From contig NZ_VBUT01000004.1 of assembly GCF_005863245.1 (NCBI RefSeq), forward strand, positions 620,001-684,000: a stretch of 64,000 bases of DNA. Direction: 5' to 3'. The position numbers were made by a program, and so were the translations under genes. Numbering within the stretch: position 1 is the first letter of the stretch; each line of letters starts with the position of its first letter. Shown here one piece after another: positions 24,016 through 32,407 of this stretch. The notes under the pieces were generated by a model, which saw only the letters and a program-made list of their open reading frames with translations, was not told the DNA's origin and made no database searches. Source of the stretch: Nocardia cyriacigeorgica. Its GTDB lineage: Bacteria; Actinomycetota; Actinomycetes; Mycobacteriales; Mycobacteriaceae.

Positions 24016-25005
24016 TCAGCGCGGCCGCAGCCGCCGATAAGCGGTCGCCACCCGCGAGGAATCGTCGAACGGCCCGCGCCAAATGCGCTGATCCAAGATC
24101 TCCAGGAACGTCGGCACGCCCTGATCGCTCAACACGATTCCGGACTCGTCGATCCGGATGCCCTCGGGGAGTTCGGGATAGCGGTCGATCTCGGCTTGCA
24201 GCGAGGTGGGCGTGATCTTCGGCAGATAGTCGACTCCGCTGAGCCGTTTCAGCAGCTTGGCGTAGCTGGGCCGCTTGGCGCACACGGCGATGATGGTGTC
24301 TTTGACCTGCGCGGACAGCTCCAGGCCGAGCGCCTCGCTGATGTGGTCGACGAATTCCGGGGTGGCCTTGGTGAGCAGTTCGAGGTCGGTGAACAGGCGC
24401 AGGAAGGTGTCGGGTTTGAGGATGGCGATCTCGTCGCCGGCGATGACGAGATCGAATTCCTCGGCGAAGGCGAAGACCGGGTCGCCGACGCGGTTCAGGC
24501 GTTCGCCGAAGGTGGCGAGGATGCGGTGCGCCGAGGCCACGCGCAGCCCGTGCTGCAACCGCACGAATGCCGTGCGCTGCCGATCGGGTCCGGCCGATTC
24601 GCAGATCAGCACGTAGAACAGGAAGGTGCCATCGCGCATCTGCCGCGGCAGCACAGTCTCCAGCGTCGCCGAACGGGCGATGAGCTGGAGCAGCCCGGCG
24701 ATCTGAGCGTCGGGTTCGCCGGCCACGGCACCCGGCCGGGCACCATCGAGCCCGTCGAGGCAGAAGGAGAAGAACTCCTCGCCGTCGACGAGTGCTGCGA
24801 TGGTGTCGTATTCGATCGGCGCCATGGCCCCGAGCCGTTCGAGGGTGGCCGCGGCGATCTCGCGCAACTCGACCCCGAGCGTGGCAGCGAACTCGATCCG
24901 CAATGCCTGCAAGCGTTTACGGCTGTCACGCCAGCCCAGCAGCAGGTCGATCGGTTCGCCGCCGATATCGATGCCGGCCCAGTCCCGGCCGCCGCGCATG
25001 CTCAT
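24016..25005 (-). CDS. kwaB: Kiwa antiphage protein KwaB (DUF4868)
   Basis: A 329-residue cytosolic protein matching KwaB, the effector of the Kiwa defence system. An N-terminal region (1-120) is followed by the DUF4868 core: strand FLFYVLICES (128-137), a second strand RTAFVRLQ, then FDLVIAGDEIAILKPDTFLRLF (184-205) where family members show a DF-x-hydrophobic / D-x-IYIL pattern, and a helical C-terminal part. The ATG overlaps the kwaA stop in ATGA, so the two are translationally coupled and made in step. In the published system KwaB binds DNA and acts after KwaA senses membrane change at phage injection. Assignment rests on remembered family features and on the partner gene. Confidence 0.8.
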   Translation of the reverse strand: MSMRGGRDWAGIDIGGEPIDLLLGWRDSRKRLQALRIEFAATLGVELREIAAATLERLGAMAPIEYDTIAALVDGEEFFSFCLDGLDGARPGAVAGEPDAQIAGLLQLIARSATLETVLPRQMRDGTFLFYVLICESAGPDRQRTAFVRLQHGLRVASAHRILATFGERLNRVGDPVFAFAEEFDLVIAGDEIAILKPDTFLRLFTDLELLTKATPEFVDHISEALGLELSAQVKDTIIAVCAKRPSYAKLLKRLSGVDYLPKITPTSLQAEIDRYPELPEGIRIDESGIVLSDQGVPTFLEILDQRIWRGPFDDSSRVATAYRRLRPR

Positions 25006-25568
25006 ACCCGCTCCGTCATCACTCGGATTCCGGCGTGCTGGGCGACCGTGACGGTATCGCCGGGACGGGGTACCGAACGCACAACCACATAGGCCATATC
25101 CCCGGTCGCGGTCTGCACCTTCACGATTCGGTGCAGCAGCAGATAGATCATCGGGTTGACCTGGATGAGGTCGGTGCGCACGTACACGATCAGCAGCACA
25201 AGCAGGAACAGGCCGTAGGCGAGGGCGTCGAGCCCGCCGGGTGTTTCGACGGTGAGGAACGGCAGCACGTAGGAGACCAGGTAGCCGCCGGATTCGCTGC
25301 CGGTCTCGTGTACCCCCGCCACCGTGAGCGAAGAGCGCGCCGACGAGCCGAGCAGATACAGCACCCAGATGGTGCAGACCGCGCCGAACCCCATGAGCGC
25401 GAGCGCGCCGAACGCCAGCCACGGGGTGGCGGCGAAGCGGGCGGCGAGGATCGCGAACAGCGGCGTATAGCTGGAGAAGAACAGCGGTGTACGCGCGACG
25501 ATCTGCATCAGATCGTCGGCTGCGCGCCGAGGTGACGGGCCCGGCGCGGGATGGACCGCTGCTGTCAT
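25002..25568 (-). CDS. kwaA: Kiwa antiphage membrane sensor KwaA
   Basis: A 188-residue protein with four predicted membrane segments: about 29-48 (LFFSSYTPLFAILAARF), 50-75, around 100, and 118-138 (AYGLFLLVLLIVYV). The loop and late segment YLVSYVLPFL and YVRTDLIQVNPMIYLL correspond to the conserved (Y)xxPF and TDLxxxNP regions of KwaA proteins. It precedes and overlaps kwaB, the standard Kiwa order. KwaA forms membrane assemblies and responds to phage attachment. Base composition matches the host, so acquisition is not recent. No toxin, integrase or other defence gene is adjacent. Confidence 0.8.
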   Translation of the reverse strand: MTAAVHPAPGPSPRRAADDLMQIVARTPLFFSSYTPLFAILAARFAATPWLAFGALALMGFGAVCTIWVLYLLGSSARSSLTVAGVHETGSESGGYLVSYVLPFLTVETPGGLDALAYGLFLLVLLIVYVRTDLIQVNPMIYLLLHRIVKVQTATGDMAYVVVRSVPRPGDTVTVAQHAGIRVMTERV

Positions 25569-25648
25569 AGCGCCACTGTATTACCGGGTACCGACAAGAT
25601 CGTCGCCGCTGGTGAGCCGGGCTGCGCAGGCTGTGCTTCGATCAGGAC

Positions 25649-26104
25649 ATGAGCTCAGAGACGCAAACAGTGGTCAGCGCCGAACGTGAGGTCGCGGCGC
25701 CCGCGGCGGTGGTGTTCGAGTTGATCGCCGATCCGGCGCAGCAACCGCGCTGGGACGGCAACGACAACCTGTCCGAGGCCCCGGCCGGCCAGCGGGTGCG
25801 CGCTGTCGGTGAGGTCTTCACGATGGTGATCACCAAGGGCGCCACCCGGCACAATCATGTGGTCGAGTTCGAGGAGGGCAGACTGATCGCGTGGCAGCCG
25901 TCCGAGCCCGATCGCGAACCACCCGGCCATCTGTGGCGCTGGGAAATCGAACCGCTGGACGAGCACCGTTCGCTGGTGCGCCACACCTACGACTGGTCGC
26001 GCCTGACCGACGAGAATCGGCTGCCGCGGGCCCGCGCCACCACCTCCGACAAGCTGGCCGCCTCCATCGAGCGTCTCGCCGAGCTCGCCGAGCGGCAGAC
26101 ATAG
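25649..26104 (+). CDS. SRPBCC-family (polyketide cyclase-like) protein
   Basis: A 151-residue START/Bet v1-type fold protein. It begins VVSAEREVAAPAAVVFELIADPAQQPRWDG, the family N-terminus, and ends in a long helix SDKLAASIERLAELAERQ. Such proteins bind hydrophobic ligands or act as cyclases or dehydratases; the ligand is unknown. It is divergent from the Kiwa pair by about 80 bp but has no known link to it. Confidence 0.82.
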   Translation: MSSETQTVVSAEREVAAPAAVVFELIADPAQQPRWDGNDNLSEAPAGQRVRAVGEVFTMVITKGATRHNHVVEFEEGRLIAWQPSEPDREPPGHLWRWEIEPLDEHRSLVRHTYDWSRLTDENRLPRARATTSDKLAASIERLAELAERQT

Positions 26105-26167
26105 TCATCAGGACTCGCCACGCGGGTTCACCCGGCCCGATGCCGGCGAGTACGCGAGACTGAGCCC

Positions 26168-27127
26168 ATGCTGCACGTGCGAGTAATGGCGCCCGCCGAC
26201 AAGACCGACGCTGTGATCGAGATCCTCGAGGGCGACGACGCGGTCAGCGGGCTTGCGGTGATGCGCGGGGCCGCGCTGCGCCCGGCCGGAGACCTGGTGA
26301 TCGCCCACATCGCCAGGGAAGCGGCCAATGAACTGGTGGAACGGCTGCGCGCGACCGGCGTGCACAAATGCGGGAGCATCGAGATCGAGCCGGTGCGGAC
26401 CTGGCTGTCGCTGGCCGGTTTCGAGGCCGAGGTGCGCACCCCCGGCAGCAGCGCCGACGCGGTGGTCTGGGCCGATGTGGCCCAGCGTTCCTACGAGGAG
26501 ACCGAACTCAACTGGACCTACCTGAGTTTCATGACCCTGGCGACCACGCTGGCCGCCATCGCCATCGTGGTCGACTCGCAGATCCTGGTGATCGGCGCGA
26601 TGGTGCTCGGCCCGGAGTTCGGTGCGATCGCGGCGCTCGGGGTGGCGCTGGTGCGGCGCCGTTTCGTGCTGTTCGGGCTGGCGGTCCGGACCCTGATCCT
26701 CGGCTTCCTCACCGCGATCCTGCTGACGTTCCTGCTGGTACTCATCGCGCGCGGGCTCGGTTGGATCACCGCGGAGGATGTGGGAACAGGGCCGGAAACC
26801 GCATTCATCTACACCCCGGACAAATGGTCGTTCATCGTCGCCGTGATCGCCGCCGCGGCGGGCGTGCTGTCGCTGACCTCGGCGAAATCGGGCGGTCTGG
26901 TCGGTGTGTTCATCTCGGTGACGACCGTGCCCGCGGCCGGCAATATCGCGCTGGCCGCGGTGTTCGCGCACTGGGACGAGGTATGGGGCAGCACACTGCA
27001 ATTGGCGCTGAACCTGTCCGGGATGGCGTTGGCCGGTTGGGGGACACTGGCTTTGCAGGATGCGCTGTGGTCGCGGGTCGCGGTGCGCAGGCCGAAGGCG
27101 CGGCTGTACCCGCGGCGCATGCTCTGA
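26168..27127 (+). CDS. DUF389 membrane protein
   Basis: A 319-residue protein. The N-terminal 115 residues form a soluble domain ([18 protein letters not shown]), and the rest has six or so membrane helices with the DUF389 hallmark [20 protein letters not shown] and [27 protein letters not shown]. Function unknown; members occur widely as single genes. It starts 63 bp after the SRPBCC gene on the same strand and ends 7 bp from the convergent TerD-like gene. Confidence 0.85.
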   Translation: MLHVRVMAPADKTDAVIEILEGDDAVSGLAVMRGAALRPAGDLVIAHIAREAANELVERLRATGVHKCGSIEIEPVRTWLSLAGFEAEVRTPGSSADAVVWADVAQRSYEETELNWTYLSFMTLATTLAAIAIVVDSQILVIGAMVLGPEFGAIAALGVALVRRRFVLFGLAVRTLILGFLTAILLTFLLVLIARGLGWITAEDVGTGPETAFIYTPDKWSFIVAVIAAAAGVLSLTSAKSGGLVGVFISVTTVPAAGNIALAAVFAHWDEVWGSTLQLALNLSGMALAGWGTLALQDALWSRVAVRRPKARLYPRRML

Positions 27128-27134
27128 GCGCCGG

Positions 27135-27737
27135 TCAGGCGCGCGCGGAATCCATGTCCATGCCCCACCGGTAGGTCCGCATCAGCTCGTCCAGCGCGCC
27201 CGTCAGGTACCTGGCCTCGCGGTAGACGGTGATGCCCGCGCCCTGGTTCTGCAACAGTGCGATGGCGCAGGACCGGGTGTCGGCCACCGGTTCGTCCAGT
27301 GCCAGTTCGACATTCGAGCCGATGGTGGGCGCCAGGGTGAGCGTGCCCTTGGCGGCGGCCCAGTTCGGCGCCTGCGCGGACAGCGCGAAGATCAGGACCT
27401 GGCGAAACGCTTCGGGGCGGGCCAGATCCATATTGAAGCCCGCGCTGCCGGGGCGGGCGCCGTCGCGGTCGAGCAGGATGTGCGGCTCGAATTCGAGTGC
27501 GCCGGCGTCGGTGGCGGTGCGCAGCACGCCGGTGCGCCCGTCGGCGAGTTCGTAGAGGCAGCCGAGTTCGAGTTCGACCGGAGTGGATCTGCGGAACAGG
27601 CTCTTGGCGCGCGCGGCCCAGGTCAGCTCGGCCCGCATGATGCCCTGCAGCTCGCCGGGCCTGGTGAGATTGATGCTCGGCGTGGCCTTGGACAGGGTGA
27701 CTTTCCCGCCGCCGGCCAGCTGATCGTCGATCGCCAT
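27135..27737 (-). CDS. TerD-family protein, divergent (TerA-like)
   Basis: A 200-residue protein with one TerD-type beta-sandwich. It starts with the typical GGGKVTLSKATPSINLTRPG and has FEPHILLDRDGARPG and FNMDLARPEAFRQVLIFALS, but lacks the calcium-binding GDNxTGEGEGDDE loop seen in the other TerD proteins here. ATG 27737 follows GAGGGGGGA. It is co-oriented with the DUF475 gene upstream, although a terminator hairpin lies between them. First member of the Ter island. Confidence 0.78.
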   Translation of the reverse strand: MAIDDQLAGGGKVTLSKATPSINLTRPGELQGIMRAELTWAARAKSLFRRSTPVELELGCLYELADGRTGVLRTATDAGALEFEPHILLDRDGARPGSAGFNMDLARPEAFRQVLIFALSAQAPNWAAAKGTLTLAPTIGSNVELALDEPVADTRSCAIALLQNQGAGITVYREARYLTGALDELMRTYRWGMDMDSARA

Positions 27738-27763
27738 CGCCGCGATCCCCCCTCAGGAGATGA

Positions 27764-27797
27764 GAACGGCAGCGGCCACGCCAGGCCGCTGCCGTTC
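27764..27797 (-). terminator. Terminator of the DUF475 (TerC-like) gene
   Basis: Perfect 14-bp arms with a six-base loop, 24 bp beyond the DUF475 stop. This separates it from the TerA-like gene that follows. Confidence 0.75.
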
Positions 27798-27820
27798 GAG
27801 TCTTCGGTTGCGTCCGCCGG

Positions 27821-28915
27821 TCAGCCTACCGGGGTCGGCTCCTTTTCGGCGGCCGCTTCCGGCTCACCCTCGCGCCGGTTGCGCATGATGCTGCTGATGA
27901 ACGCCGCACCGATGAACGCGATACCGATGAAACCGGTGACGAGCTCGTTGACGTGCACGCCGATCGAGATCAGCAGGATCGCCGCCAGCGCGCCGATCGC
28001 CCAGTGCGCACCGTGCTCGAGGTACACGAACTCCGACAGGGTGCCCTTGCGCACCAGGTACACCGTGATCGACCGGACGAACATGGCGCCGATCAGGCCG
28101 AGGCCGAGCGCGATGATGATCGGGTCGGCGGTGATGGCGAACGCGCCGATGACGCCGTCGAAGGAGAACGAGGCGTCGAGCACCTCCAGGTACAGGAACA
28201 GGAAGAAACCGGCCTTACCGGTGGCCTTGGCGGCCTCCGACGGGCCCGCGTGCTCCTCGGCGTGGAACATCGAGCCGAGTCCGTCGACCGCGATGTAGGT
28301 GATCATGCCGAGCAGGCCGGCCAGCAGCACCGTCGAGCGGACCTCTTCCTCGGCGAGGAACTCCGCGCACAGGATCAGGCCGAGACCGGCGACGACCACC
28401 GACAGCATGTCCAGCTTGCCCGCCTTGGCCAGCGGCCGCTCCAGCCACGACAGCCAGGTGATCTCCCGCTCGGCGAAGATGAAGTTCAGGAACAGCAGCG
28501 CCAGGAACATGCCGCCGAACGCCGCGATCTGCGGATGGGCGTCGGTGAGCAACGTCTCGTAGCTCGGGTCGCCGTTGGGGAAGTAGGCGGCATCACCGGG
28601 CGGCGGGTTGAGCGCCAGGTCGAAGGCCTCGACCGGGTTCAGCCCGGCGGTGACCCACACGATGGCCAGCGGGAACACCAGGCGCATGCCGAACACGGCG
28701 ATCAGGATGCCGACGGTCAGGAACATGCGCTGCCAGAACTCGCTCATCCGCTGCAGGATGGTCGCGTTGATGACGGCGTTGTCGAACGACAGGGACACCT
28801 CGAGGATGCCGAGGATCGCGCAGAGCACCAGCGCGGTGGGCCCACCGTAGAGCAGTGCCACTACCAGTGATACGACGGTGACCAGGAAGGATAGGCCGAA
28901 TATGCGCAGGACCAC
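27821..28915 (-). CDS. DUF475 / TerC-family integral membrane protein
   Basis: A 364-residue polytopic protein (about nine helices) of the DUF475 branch of the TerC/LysE-type superfamily. The helices holding LEVSLSFDNAVINATIL and LYLEVLDASFSFDGVIGAFA carry the paired acidic/Asn residues conserved in TerC proteins and thought to handle metal ions. It acts in the membrane and is the usual partner of TerD. GTG 28915 has AAAGG upstream. Part of the Ter island with terD at 29177. Confidence 0.88.
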   Translation of the reverse strand: MVLRIFGLSFLVTVVSLVVALLYGGPTALVLCAILGILEVSLSFDNAVINATILQRMSEFWQRMFLTVGILIAVFGMRLVFPLAIVWVTAGLNPVEAFDLALNPPPGDAAYFPNGDPSYETLLTDAHPQIAAFGGMFLALLFLNFIFAEREITWLSWLERPLAKAGKLDMLSVVVAGLGLILCAEFLAEEEVRSTVLLAGLLGMITYIAVDGLGSMFHAEEHAGPSEAAKATGKAGFFLFLYLEVLDASFSFDGVIGAFAITADPIIIALGLGLIGAMFVRSITVYLVRKGTLSEFVYLEHGAHWAIGALAAILLISIGVHVNELVTGFIGIAFIGAAFISSIMRNRREGEPEAAAEKEPTPVG

Positions 28916-29127
28916 GCGGGGACCTTTCGTGTGCGGCGCCGGAGTCGGTCGTCATCCGGGCATATGGGACGTGTGAAGCTGCTGCGTGCGATCGCCGACC
29001 CGGTGCGAGCGGCGCTCGACACGACCGTACCGGTCGACGGTGAACCCGACATTTCGGGCCGACGTCGAAAGCGACCGTCATCATTCAGCCTGGTCGCCGG
29101 ACCATGAGATGTCCAGTCGGACCCAGC

Positions 29128-29157
29128 GGAAGGGGGCCCGGCGCCGGGCCCCCTTCC
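29128..29157. terminator. Perfect 30-bp palindromic terminator after terD
   Basis: GGAAGGGGGCCCGGC and its exact reverse complement abut with no loop, 20 bp past the terD stop. It lies in the 260-bp gap before the DUF475 gene, in which nothing else is recognised. Confidence 0.7.
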
Positions 29158-29176
29158 TGGTCGAGAGTGAGCTCGA

Positions 29177-29752
29177 TCAGACGTTCACGCCGTAGTCGCG
29201 GGCGATGCCGGCCAGGCCGGAGGCGTAGCCCTGGCCGATGGCGCGGAACTTCCATTCGGCGCCGTTGCGGTACAGCTCACCGAACACCATGGCGGTCTCG
29301 GTGGAGGCGTCCTCGGACAGGTCGTAGCGGGCCAGCTCCTCGTTGTTGGAGCGGTCCACGACGCGGATGTAGGCGTTGCGCACCTGGCCGAACGACTGCT
29401 GACGGGTGTCGGCGTCGTAGATCGAGACCGGGAAGAAGATGGACTCGATGGTGGGCGGGGTGTTGGCCAGATCGACGTTGATGACCTCGTCGTCGCCCTC
29501 ACCCTCACCGGTGGTGTTGTCGCCGATGTGCTCGATCGAGCCCTCGGGCGAACGCAGGTTGTTGAAGAAGACGAAGTGCTGGTCGGAGACCACCTTCTTG
29601 TCGGCTCCGGTCGCGATCGCGCTGGCGTCGAGGTCGAAGTCCGTGCCGGTGGTGGTACGAACGTCCCAGCCGAGGCCGACCGCGACAGCGGTCAGGTTAG
29701 GCGCCGCCTTGGTCAGCGAGACGTTGCCGCCCTTGGACAAACTGACACCCAT
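29177..29752 (-). CDS. terD: TerD tellurium-resistance-type calcium-binding protein
   Basis: A canonical 191-residue TerD. It opens MGVSLSKGGNVSLTKAAP, has VGLGWDVRTTTGTDFDLDASA, the calcium loop GDNTTGEGEGDDEVINVDL, and ends AIGQGYASGLAGIARDYGV. TerD proteins bind calcium and serve in stress responses to tellurite, phage and oxidants, working with TerC at the membrane. AAAGGGAA precedes the ATG. It is divergent from the coiled-coil gene that starts the metabolite operon, with about 210 bp of promoter region between. Confidence 0.95.
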   Translation of the reverse strand: MGVSLSKGGNVSLTKAAPNLTAVAVGLGWDVRTTTGTDFDLDASAIATGADKKVVSDQHFVFFNNLRSPEGSIEHIGDNTTGEGEGDDEVINVDLANTPPTIESIFFPVSIYDADTRQQSFGQVRNAYIRVVDRSNNEELARYDLSEDASTETAMVFGELYRNGAEWKFRAIGQGYASGLAGIARDYGVNV

Positions 29753-29951
29753 GCGGGATTCCCTTTCGATAGTCGTCTGTGATTCCCAGCATGTCCGAAT
29801 CGCCGGGTACGAGATACGACAGTAGTAGGTTTCGGCGATCTTGCGTATAAACCGATGCGGGTAGCCCGCATTCGCTCGCGCCGCGCGCCGCCCCTGGACG
29901 CCCGGCGCCCGGCCCAGGCCGTTGTCCCGGCCCCGCCCCGGCAAGATCTCC

Positions 29952-29957
29952 TACCAT
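29952..29957 (+). promoter_or_regulatory. -10 hexamer for a leaderless transcript of the coiled-coil gene
   Basis: TACCAT lies six bases before GTG 29964, which itself has no ribosome site. This is the usual actinobacterial leaderless layout. Confidence 0.4.
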
Positions 29958-29963
29958 CGGGTC

Positions 29964-31181
29964 GTGGCAGGCCGCAGGCGTGGATGGTTCCGGTCATCCG
30001 GGAATACCGAGTGGATCGAGCAGGCTCGGCACTCGCTCGCGTCGGCGTTCCTGGACATGGACCGGCGCCAGAGCGTCGCCGAATCGGCCACCGCGGCCGC
30101 CGAGCAGGTCTTCCCCGAACGCCGCCTGGATCGGCGCTGGGAACCGGTGCGGGCCCGCTGCTACGCCGCCGCCGACGCCTATCTGAAGCTCACCGAGCAG
30201 CTCGATCAGGCCGAGGCCACCGGTGCTTCGGTGCCGCAAGGGCAGGTCAGAACCGACGAGACGGTGCGCAGGCTGGCCGAGGCGGCGCGCGGGGTGGACG
30301 AGTACTACCGCGGCAACCAGGCGCAGCTGGAAGAGGCCGTCGCTGTGGTGGCGATGGTGCCGCGGCTGGCCGAGCAGGTGACCGCGGCCGCCGCGCAGGT
30401 GCGCGGGCAGGCTGCCGAGTCCCCTTACGCGCACTACGGGTCGATCCGGCGGGCGAGCGCCGCGGTCGATGAGGCACTGATCACATTGCACGCGGCCCGT
30501 GAGAACGCCGGGGTCGGTGCGGTGCGCGAGGCCGCCAACCGGCTGGACGCGGCGAGCAAAGAACTGGCAGATGCTTTGGCGCAGGCCCCATCTCGGACCG
30601 CCGCGGCAGCGACCGCGATCGTCTCGGTGCGCACCCGGCTGGCGGCGGCGCGGACCAGGGCCGAAGGGGTGGGCGCGGCGTACTCCGCGCTACTGCGCGA
30701 GTTCAATGCTGCGAGTTCGGCGGATCTGTCTGACAATGAGCGAGACAGCCAGCGGGCCATAGCCGCCGCGGATGACGCCCTGAGCCGGGCCCGCGCGGCC
30801 GCGGCCGAGAACGACCCGGAGTTAGCACTTGAACTGACCACGACCGCGCGCGGCAATCTCGCCGAGGCCGAACAGCAGGTCGACGCCGTCACCAAACGGC
30901 TGACGCTGCTGCGTGAGGTGCGCGAGAATCCGCAAGACAAAGCCAAGGCCGTACGATTCCGGCTGCGGGACGCGCAGATGCTCGCGGTGGGCCGCGGGCT
31001 CGCCGCCGAGTGGGGATCTGTCCTCGACGCGCAGGCCGAACGGATCGACCGGATCACCGGTGCGCTGTCCGGGCGTCACCCCGACTATTGGGCGTACGTG
31101 ACGGAGCTCGACGCCGTCGCGGATTTCATAGCGGGCGTAGTGGATCGCATGAGAAAACAGTCAGGACCACGACGAGAGTGA
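29964..31181 (+). CDS. Ter-associated alpha-helical coiled-coil protein
   Basis: A 405-residue, almost entirely helical protein, very rich in Ala, Glu, Arg and Gln with heptad-like spacing throughout (for example ANRLDAASKELADALAQAP). A short basic N-terminus (AGRRRGWFR) is present; no signal, membrane segment or enzyme motif is seen. I do not recognise a named family. It starts the plus-strand run that continues with the citrate-lyase-like gene 14 bp downstream, so it is probably a scaffold or regulator for the Ter metabolite enzymes. Confidence 0.7.
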   Translation: MAGRRRGWFRSSGNTEWIEQARHSLASAFLDMDRRQSVAESATAAAEQVFPERRLDRRWEPVRARCYAAADAYLKLTEQLDQAEATGASVPQGQVRTDETVRRLAEAARGVDEYYRGNQAQLEEAVAVVAMVPRLAEQVTAAAAQVRGQAAESPYAHYGSIRRASAAVDEALITLHAARENAGVGAVREAANRLDAASKELADALAQAPSRTAAAATAIVSVRTRLAAARTRAEGVGAAYSALLREFNAASSADLSDNERDSQRAIAAADDALSRARAAAAENDPELALELTTTARGNLAEAEQQVDAVTKRLTLLREVRENPQDKAKAVRFRLRDAQMLAVGRGLAAEWGSVLDAQAERIDRITGALSGRHPDYWAYVTELDAVADFIAGVVDRMRKQSGPRRE

Positions 31182-31195
31182 GGGGTGGGGAGACG

Positions 31196-32407
31196 ATGAC
31201 CGCAGGCATCGCCGTCAAGCAGGAAGTTTCCCTGCGCAAGCGCGTGCTGCTGCGCCATTTCCGGCAGCTGAACGGTCCCGACGCGAGAACGCTTTTCCAT
31301 CGCCAGCCCGAGCCCATCGGCGGCCAGACCGACCGCGAGCTGCTCGCCGTGGCGCTGGGCGCGACCCTGTACGCGCCCGCGACCAGGGCCGATCTCACCG
31401 CGACGATCTGCAAGCGGGCCGCGCGCGGGGTGTGCTCGATGGTCATCGACCTCGAAGACGCGGTGGCCGACCACGAGGTGGAATCGGCGAAGGCGCAGGC
31501 GGTGCGCACCCTCGACGAGCTGGCCGCCGGCGTCGACCCGAACCCGATGCTGTTCGTGCGGGTGCGCGACGCCGACACCATCATCGAGATCGCCGAGCAG
31601 CTCGGGCCGGGCGCCGAGGTGCTCACCGGCTTCGTGTTCCCCAAGTTCGATTCGGCCTCCGGGTCGAAATATCTTGCCGCGTTGGAGCATGCGCGCACCC
31701 TGCTGGACCGACCGCTCTACGGCATGCCGGTGCTGGAATCGAAGGCGCTGGTGCATCGGCAGACACGCGACGCCGAACTCACCGAGATAGCCGCGCTGCT
31801 GGCCGAACACCGCGACAACGTGCTGGCCGTGCGGGTCGGCGCGACCGATATGTGCTCGACCTTCGGAATCCGGCGCGACCGCGATCTGACCATCTACGAC
31901 GTGCGGGTGGTCGCCGATGTGATCGCCGATATCGTCAACTATCTGGGCCGCGCCGATGGCACCGGATTCGTGATCACCGGCCCGGTGTGGGAATACTTCG
32001 CCGATCACGAGCGGATGTTCCGGCCGCTGCTGCGGACGGCGCCGTTCGAGGAATCCGATGCGGTGCCGTTCCGGCGCTACCTGGTCAGCCGGGATCTCGA
32101 CGGTCTGTTGCGCGAGATCACCCTCGACCGCGCCAACGGCATTCAGGGCAAGACGGTGATCCATCCGTCGCATGTGGCCGCGGTGCACGCGCTGTCGGTG
32201 GTGACCCATGAGGAGTACTCGGATGCGCTCGACATCTTGCAGGCCGATGTGGGCGGCGTGGCGGCCTCGGAGTACCGGAACAAGATGAACGAGATGCGTC
32301 CGCATCGCAGCTGGGCGCGCCAGACCCTGCTGCGCGCCAGGGTGTTCGGGGTGGCCAACAAAGGAGTATCGTTCGTGGATCTGTTGACGGCGTTGGTCAC
32401 GGTATGA
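31196..32407 (+). CDS. HpcH/HpaI aldolase / citrate-lyase-beta-like enzyme of the Ter biosynthetic module
   Basis: A 403-residue TIM-barrel C-C bond lyase of the CitE/HpcH group. Metal and substrate residues are visible in CSMVIDLEDAVADHEVE, MLFVRVRD (Arg), and MPVLESKALV. RVGATDMCSTFGI and GIQGKTVIHPSHV complete the barrel. Related genes are predicted to supply the carbon skeleton of the Ter nucleoside-like metabolite. GGGTGGGGAGACG precedes the ATG. Its stop overlaps the next gene in ATGA, so the two are coupled. Confidence 0.85.
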   Translation: MTAGIAVKQEVSLRKRVLLRHFRQLNGPDARTLFHRQPEPIGGQTDRELLAVALGATLYAPATRADLTATICKRAARGVCSMVIDLEDAVADHEVESAKAQAVRTLDELAAGVDPNPMLFVRVRDADTIIEIAEQLGPGAEVLTGFVFPKFDSASGSKYLAALEHARTLLDRPLYGMPVLESKALVHRQTRDAELTEIAALLAEHRDNVLAVRVGATDMCSTFGIRRDRDLTIYDVRVVADVIADIVNYLGRADGTGFVITGPVWEYFADHERMFRPLLRTAPFEESDAVPFRRYLVSRDLDGLLREITLDRANGIQGKTVIHPSHVAAVHALSVVTHEEYSDALDILQADVGGVAASEYRNKMNEMRPHRSWARQTLLRARVFGVANKGVSFVDLLTALVTV

